In this document: in pieces, positions 34,987-40,862 of the stretch
How positions within the stretch are numbered: position 1 is the stretch's first letter
How the letters are laid out: each line of letters begins with the position of its first letter
Assembly (NCBI GenBank): GCA_004292605.1
Contig: RDXK01000097.1
Location: forward strand, 1 to 40,862
Length of the DNA stretch: 40,862 bases
Origin: Bacteroidota bacterium
Lineage (GTDB): Bacteria; Bacteroidota; Bacteroidia; Chitinophagales; Chitinophagaceae
Direction: 5' to 3'
Notes under the pieces: model-generated
What the model was told of the DNA's origin: nothing
What the model saw: only the letters and a program-made list of their open reading frames with translations
Database searches by the model: none
Program-made: the position numbers and the translations under genes

Positions 34987-37974
34987 TTAAAAATCGATGT
35001 TTACGCCCAATACAAAAACACGTGGACGAGGGTAAATGTTGTTGTCAATACCACCAAAAACTTCAGGATCTAAACCTTGGTATTTAGTAATTACAAAGGC
35101 GTTTTGTATGTTTCCTGTAATACGTAAGTTGGCTTTGCCATTGATTACTTTACCTACGTTGTATCCAATATTGATATTATCCATTCTTAGGAAACTTGCA
35201 TTTTGTACCCAGTAGTCGCTAGCAAAATATAAATCGCCGTTACCACTTAAATTGCTACGCAACACTTCGGTGGATGCATTGGCTAAGAAGCCCAATGGAT
35301 TGATGATGTTACGACGTACACCAGCATTGCTAAACAAATTGTTATACACGTAGTTACCAAAACTAGCACGGGCTACAAAACCTGCATTCCAACGCTTGTA
35401 GGTAAAGTTTGAATTGATACCCATAAATACCACTGGGTCAACTTGTTTGATAGGAGAACGGTCTCTATCGTTAATAATGCCATCCCTGTTTCTATCATCA
35501 AATAAACCATCGATCGGGCGTTGGTTTTTATCGTACACTTGTTTGTAAGTGAAGAAAGCACCACGTGGGAAACCTACTTGGTTAATTAAAATGGTTTGCC
35601 CTGTAGCACCACCTATACCACCAAATTGGTTACCAGCATAATTTGGATCGTCGGATACTGTTAAACGAGTGATGGTGTTTTTATTGTAAGAAACGTTGAA
35701 ACCAAAATCCCAGCTAACATCTTTCTTGCGAATAATGCCGGTGTTCAAAGTAAACTCCACACCCTCATTTTTCATGGTACCTACGTTAGCGGTAATAATA
35801 TTGGTAAAGTTGGCACCAGCACTTTGGTTTACGCTATTCAATAAATCCTTTGTGTTACGGTTATAGTATTCTACGCTACCAGTAACACGGTTATCGAACA
35901 AAGCAAAATCAACACCAGCGTTAAACATTTCTGTTTGCTCCCAACGTAAATTAGCGTTGAAGCCAAATGGTGCCCACATATTAAAGAAAGTATTGCCAAA
36001 CTGGTACATACTTTGGTTACTACTTAACCCATAGTTACCCAAGTAGCTGTAGTTTCCAATACCATCCTGCTGACCAGTAATACCGAAGCTAGCACGAAGT
36101 TTTAAATCGTTTACTGCCTTTACGTTTTTCAAAAAGTTTTCCTCTTTTAAACGGTAAGCCACTGCCGCAGATGGGAAATTACCCCAACGGTTTTCTTTTG
36201 CAAAACGAGAACTTCCATCTCTACGCATGGTAGCAGTAAGTAAGTACTTGCCTTTGTAGGAATAGTTTAAACGACCGTATACACCAATTAACCTATTCTG
36301 TTGAATATCGAAAGGAAAATTAGGGGTAACTACTGTAGTACCATTATAGGTAACATCTGGGAAAAAGTCGTTGGTAGTTTTCCAATCTTGGTAGCTGTAA
36401 CCACCGGTAATATCAAAACGACCGAACTTGGTTTCTTTTACATAATTCAAATAAAAATCGAATACCGTATTTTGTTTACGCTGCTTGTATTGGTTGTTTA
36501 CACCACCATGGAAAACGTTGCTCGCATCTTTAAATCTGCGGTAGCTCATAGCAGCACTGTCGTTGATAACAATAGTACCCGTACCTTGAGAAATATCGTA
36601 ACCCAAGTTTAAGTTGGCACGCAAACCATCCACAAAAGGAATTTTGTAATCAAACGCTATGTTACCTATGCTACGCTGTACATCGCTTCTATCGTCTCGC
36701 TGCATTAGTAAACCCACTGGGTTTAACGGTGCCAAACCACGTAAACCTGTAGCAGAAGCAGGATCTAACCACTCATGGTAACCACCAAAACGTGGACCAC
36801 CGCTAAATACCGGCTGTGTAGGATCGAAAAATACAGCTGCACCAATGGCACCCTCATTAGCAAAACGAGTAGCTGTGGCAGAACCTTTTAAGTTGATATC
36901 TACCCGCAAGGCATCGTTAAAGAATTTAGGGCTTAAGTTAATACCCACTGTACCACGCTGTAAATTGCCTGTTTTTAAAATACCATCTTGGTTTAAATAA
37001 CCTGCACTAAAGCGGTAAGGCACTTTTTTTAAGGAACCTGCTACGCTAAAGTTATTATCGGTACTTAAAGCTGTTTTAAAAATTTCATCCTGCCAGTTGG
37101 TACGTGCATTACCCAATAAAGCACGCTGTGTAGCATTGCCATTGGCATTTACATATGCTCTGAATTGATCAGGATCTAACACATCAATTTCGCCGCTACG
37201 TGTATACACACCAACTAGCGAATTAAAATTGTACTGAGGTTTACCAGCCTTACCTTTTTTAGTAGTGATGATTAACACACCGTTAGATGCTCTAGAACCA
37301 TAAATAGCCGTAGCAGAGGCATCTTTCAATACGTTGAAACTCTCAATATCGTTCGGGTTAATTAAGTTTAAAATATTAGCACTACCTGCTATACCACCTG
37401 CATCTACGGGTACTCCATCTATTACTATCAATGGGTCATTGCTGGCATTAATAGAGGAACCACCACGGATACGGATTACACTACCGCTACCAGGAGCACC
37501 ACCATTAGGTGTAATGGCCACACCGGCTACTTTACCCGCAATCAACTGTTCTGGTGTAGTAATGGCACCTTTCACAAAGTCCTTAGAGGTTACGGTAACT
37601 ACAGCACCAGTAACATCTTTTTTACGGGCTGTACCATAACCTATTACTACTACATCGTTCAAGTTACCAGCAGTGGCTACTAAACTTGCGTTAAGGGCAC
37701 CACCACTAATGGCCAACTCGACATCGCTAAAACCCACACTACTTACTACTATGGTAGTAGCGCTGGCAGGCACTTTTAGTATAAATGTACCATCGGCCTT
37801 GGTTTGGGTACCGGTTTTGCCACCTTTTACCGTAACAGTAGCTCCCTGAACAGGACTACCATCCTTGGCATCAGTAACTTTACCAGAAACCGTCTTGTCT
37901 TGTGCAAACGTAACTACACCCACTAAAAGCAGTAGGGGCAGCATCAGCACTTTTACTAGATTTCTCATCTTCAT
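34987..37974 (-). CDS. SusC/RagA-family TonB-linked outer-membrane protein
   Basis: VSGKVTDAKDGSPVQGATVTVKG, NDVVVIGYGTARKKDVTGAV, LKDASATAIYGSRASNGVLIITTKKG, C-terminal VFVLGVNIDF. Confidence 0.96.
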   Translation of the reverse strand: MKMRNLVKVLMLPLLLLVGVVTFAQDKTVSGKVTDAKDGSPVQGATVTVKGGKTGTQTKADGTFILKVPASATTIVVSSVGFSDVELAISGGALNASLVATAGNLNDVVVIGYGTARKKDVTGAVVTVTSKDFVKGAITTPEQLIAGKVAGVAITPNGGAPGSGSVIRIRGGSSINASNDPLIVIDGVPVDAGGIAGSANILNLINPNDIESFNVLKDASATAIYGSRASNGVLIITTKKGKAGKPQYNFNSLVGVYTRSGEIDVLDPDQFRAYVNANGNATQRALLGNARTNWQDEIFKTALSTDNNFSVAGSLKKVPYRFSAGYLNQDGILKTGNLQRGTVGINLSPKFFNDALRVDINLKGSATATRFANEGAIGAAVFFDPTQPVFSGGPRFGGYHEWLDPASATGLRGLAPLNPVGLLMQRDDRSDVQRSIGNIAFDYKIPFVDGLRANLNLGYDISQGTGTIVINDSAAMSYRRFKDASNVFHGGVNNQYKQRKQNTVFDFYLNYVKETKFGRFDITGGYSYQDWKTTNDFFPDVTYNGTTVVTPNFPFDIQQNRLIGVYGRLNYSYKGKYLLTATMRRDGSSRFAKENRWGNFPSAAVAYRLKEENFLKNVKAVNDLKLRASFGITGQQDGIGNYSYLGNYGLSSNQSMYQFGNTFFNMWAPFGFNANLRWEQTEMFNAGVDFALFDNRVTGSVEYYNRNTKDLLNSVNQSAGANFTNIITANVGTMKNEGVEFTLNTGIIRKKDVSWDFGFNVSYNKNTITRLTVSDDPNYAGNQFGGIGGATGQTILINQVGFPRGAFFTYKQVYDKNQRPIDGLFDDRNRDGIINDRDRSPIKQVDPVVFMGINSNFTYKRWNAGFVARASFGNYVYNNLFSNAGVRRNIINPLGFLANASTEVLRSNLSGNGDLYFASDYWVQNASFLRMDNINIGYNVGKVINGKANLRITGNIQNAFVITKYQGLDPEVFGGIDNNIYPRPRVFVLGVNIDF

Positions 37975-38003
37975 ATTCTGTGTTGTGTTTTGAATGGAAA
38001 AAT

Positions 38004-40862
38004 TTATGGGGTTATTACAAATTTTTTGATCGTTGTTTGTCCGCCATACACGGTACGTATTAGGTACACACCAGCCTGTAAGCGTAAGCCACTAAATCCG
38101 GTATTGGAAAGCTGTGTGTTATAAGTGGCCTGTGCTGCACCATTATAAAAAGTATGCAGTTTTCTGCCAGCAATATCTAATAAATCTATGGCCATGGTGC
38201 CGCTAGCATTGGCCACATCTACCCGTATGGTAGCATTGGCACCCCGTGCAGGGTTGGGAGCAATATTAATTTGTACACCACCAGCCTGATTACCGGGAGC
38301 AATGGTACCACCACCACCACCGCTAGTAGCTAAATTGATATTAGTGTAAACGTAATATTGGCCAGGCTCTAGGGTAATATTGGTACTACCTGCATTGATT
38401 ACGGTACGTGCACTACCATCTAAAAAACTATACCATGTTCCTGTAGATGGGAACGATATGGTGGTTTGTTGCCTATTTACATCAAAGTTGCCCACTACTA
38501 CTAGGTTTAGGGAGTCGCTGGTAATGGTCATGGATTTTATGGCACCTGTAAAATTATTGGCACCCAAAACACCTGTGCTAAATGTGCTATTAAACCTTGG
38601 ATTAGTTCTTAGGTTCAGTAGTTTGCTGTAAACATTATACAAGGCCCTACGCTCCGGAACATTGTAATAATCCCACCGAACAGGTTTTGGACTGGTTCTA
38701 CAATTGTTATTGATAATACTCGTGTTTTCGCAGGTATTGATAGAAAAATCGTACCCAAGTTCGCCAAATTGCCACAATAGTTTTGGCCCTGGCATCATAG
38801 CCCAAAACGCAGCTGCCACTTGGTTACGGGCTAATCCTACATTTATATTTTTTACATCGTGGTTGGGGTTTGTGCTTACACCAAACGTACGATTGCGGTA
38901 CATAAGGCGTTCTTCATCATGACTTTCCTGATAACTCATTAGGTGGTTTACTGGCCAGTTTCTTTTGCTAGCCAAGGCACCTTCAAAATTTGAGTTACCC
39001 AAATTACCCATAGTGGCCTCGTTAAAATTGTAATTCATGTTGCCCCATAAAAGCATGCCCTTGGTGGCCAACTCACGCTCCTCGGTATTTACACCAAGGT
39101 GTTCTAAAATACAGTAACTATCGGCACTCAAGGCCTGCATTTTATCGTAAATTCTATTCCAAATAGCTATTCTTGAAGCATCGTAATTACTCCAGGTACC
39201 TACGTTACAGTTATCACCGTTATCGTCGCAGGTTTGCACTTGGGTAAAGCCTTTGCTTAAATCCCATCTAAAACCGTCTATTTTATAATTCACCAGCCAA
39301 TGCTCCACTACTCTATCTACAAAATCTCGGGTGGCTTGGGTTTCATGGTTCATATCAAACCCTACATTGAAGGCATGTTTTGCTACTGGATTAAACCACG
39401 GACTATTTGCCGCAGGCCTATTGGTAGCAGCATCCCAATACATACGCACCATGGGGCTTTCACCAAATTGGTGGTTCAGTACCATATCTATCACCACGGC
39501 TATACCTTGGGCGTGGCATTCATCAATAAATTGTTTCAAGGCATTTTCGGTACCATAGTATTTATCGGGCGCTAGCATAAAGCTTGGGTTATACCCCCAA
39601 CTGTTATTTCCCTCAAACTCATTGATGGGCATTAAGTGTATAGAATTAATACCTAAGCGTTTTAAGTAGCTCAACGTGTCGCGTAGGGCTGTATAGTTTT
39701 GTGCAGCCACAAAATCTCTTACCAGCAATTCATACATTACTAGGTTACGCTTATCGGGGCGGGTGAAATTATTGATACGCCATGTGTAACCAGGCTTCGC
39801 AGTTTGAAAAATGCTCACGTTACCCGTGGTACGGCCTGTGGGGTAAGGTTTTAAATTTGGATAGGTGCTTGCCGGGATGAAAGGATCATCCTCCGGGTCT
39901 AGAATTTTCTCGGTTAAATAATCTGCCACCCGTAAGTTCCCATCAATCAAGTATTGGTAAGCATATTCTACACCTCTTGTTAAGCCTGTAATACGCACCC
40001 AGTAACGGTTACCATCGGGTGTACGGTTCATTTGGTGTTGTAAGGTTTCGGTCCAGTTATTAAAATCGCCTATTACAGCTACTTTAGTTTTGTTAGGGGC
40101 AAAAAGTACCAAGGTTACGCTGGTATCGCCAGGCTCGTAATTAATCCCTTCCCGTACACCGGCAGGTAAAGGAAGCACATTAGCCGGCGGTGCCACTAAA
40201 AACCGAATAGTATCAGCCACTGTGGCAGTGCCAACGGTGTTGGTAGCTATGATGGTTTGCTGACCGGCCACGGTAATATTGCCAATGGCAGATGCTGTGG
40301 TAGAAGTGCTAGTACTAGCCAGTGTAGTACCGTTCCATACAATGCTTAATGTGCCTTGCAAACTACTGTTAGCAGTGATATTTACGCTACCACCAATAGC
40401 TGCATTGATAGGTTCTAATGTAGGGGTAAATGTAGGTGTACGCCTTGGAACATCTAACCTAACGGCATTGCCGTTATCGTATACGGGTATGTACATATCG
40501 CTCCCGTCGGCATTGCGTTGTACCCGTGTACCGGCGCCGTTTCTAAAAAGAATGGCTATTTTTTGTATACGCTCATTGGGGTTAGTAATATTAAAAAAGC
40601 TTCGCAAGCCACCGCTGATGGTAAAGCGCCACTGATTATTGCCTAAAAAACTACAATTGGCTGCTGCGGTAGTGGTTCCCCATGTAAAAGGTACATTTCG
40701 CCAATCGGCCGCACTAGTACTAAGGTTTGTAATGGCACCAATGTGTACAAAAACATCGTTGGTAGGTGTATAGCCTTGCAAATCGCCGTTGCCGCTTGCG
40801 GCATTTAGTGTAATGGTAATGGGAGTACTAGCTTCCTGAATAAACGATGGCGACCATTGTAA
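38004..40862 (-). CDS. GH13 alpha-amylase-family enzyme with CBM48-like domain and T9SS C-terminal sorting domain (N-terminus outside window)
   Basis: GH13 regions DMVLNH, GFRWDLSKGF, ILEHLG, SHDEER; CBM48-like VAVIGDFNNW; C-terminal INIAPNPARG...GVYLIRTVYGGQTTIKKFVITP. Frame is open to base 40862 (manual translation), so the ORF-track start at 40781 is an internal TTG. Confidence 0.93.
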   Translation of the reverse strand, partial: LQWSPSFIQEASTPITITLNAASGNGDLQGYTPTNDVFVHIGAITNLSTSAADWRNVPFTWGTTTAAANCSFLGNNQWRFTISGGLRSFFNITNPNERIQKIAILFRNGAGTRVQRNADGSDMYIPVYDNGNAVRLDVPRRTPTFTPTLEPINAAIGGSVNITANSSLQGTLSIVWNGTTLASTSTSTTASAIGNITVAGQQTIIATNTVGTATVADTIRFLVAPPANVLPLPAGVREGINYEPGDTSVTLVLFAPNKTKVAVIGDFNNWTETLQHQMNRTPDGNRYWVRITGLTRGVEYAYQYLIDGNLRVADYLTEKILDPEDDPFIPASTYPNLKPYPTGRTTGNVSIFQTAKPGYTWRINNFTRPDKRNLVMYELLVRDFVAAQNYTALRDTLSYLKRLGINSIHLMPINEFEGNNSWGYNPSFMLAPDKYYGTENALKQFIDECHAQGIAVVIDMVLNHQFGESPMVRMYWDAATNRPAANSPWFNPVAKHAFNVGFDMNHETQATRDFVDRVVEHWLVNYKIDGFRWDLSKGFTQVQTCDDNGDNCNVGTWSNYDASRIAIWNRIYDKMQALSADSYCILEHLGVNTEERELATKGMLLWGNMNYNFNEATMGNLGNSNFEGALASKRNWPVNHLMSYQESHDEERLMYRNRTFGVSTNPNHDVKNINVGLARNQVAAAFWAMMPGPKLLWQFGELGYDFSINTCENTSIINNNCRTSPKPVRWDYYNVPERRALYNVYSKLLNLRTNPRFNSTFSTGVLGANNFTGAIKSMTITSDSLNLVVVGNFDVNRQQTTISFPSTGTWYSFLDGSARTVINAGSTNITLEPGQYYVYTNINLATSGGGGGTIAPGNQAGGVQINIAPNPARGANATIRVDVANASGTMAIDLLDIAGRKLHTFYNGAAQATYNTQLSNTGFSGLRLQAGVYLIRTVYGGQTTIKKFVITP

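Noticed and set aside
27235-37974. Possible recent gene conversion between the two susC N-terminal regions
   Set aside because: Protein N-termini are alike (DKTVSGKV, GTQTKADGTF, VVVIGYGT) but nucleotide sequences differ at many positions, so ordinary family conservation suffices.
38302-38330. accaccaccaccacc simple repeat
   Set aside because: Encodes the Gly-rich linker between the GH13 region and the T9SS tail; not an independent repeat feature.

Overview
This window is chromosomal DNA from a Bacteroidota member, probably Chitinophagaceae-like. That placement rests on SusC/SusD pairs, a type IX secretion C-terminal domain, TAnnTTTG promoter-like elements and the gene content. Left part (about 1-8.6 kb): glycerol kinase (cut by the window edge), an S13 D-Ala-D-Ala carboxypeptidase, a degenerate arginase-family protein, MutY, an HU-family protein, a TPR protein, an unannotated 31-aa Lys/Arg-rich microprotein of COX24/AURKAIP1 (mS38) type, RNase G and a DUF3089 protein. 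Middle (8.6-18.6 kb): GH37 trehalase, a compact four-gene minus-strand unit (hypothetical, vanadium-haloperoxidase/PAP2-like, beta-barrel outer-membrane protein, second haloperoxidase-like protein), a fused alpha/gamma 2-oxoacid:acceptor oxidoreductase subunit, and a UvrD-like helicase with a C-terminal HTH. Right part (18.7-40.9 kb): two tandem ~1,100-aa VCBS/FG-GAP + UnbV/ASPIC lipoproteins downstream of a SusC/SusD pair, a Nudix-type regulator with a destroyed Nudix box, and a starch-utilisation-like locus (GH13 amylase with T9SS tail, SusC, SusD, two SusE-like proteins). The best candidates for under-described biology are the SusCD + twin beta-propeller module and the double-haloperoxidase/beta-barrel operon. 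Both functional readings are inference. No CRISPR array, tRNA, rRNA or insertion sequence was recognised.
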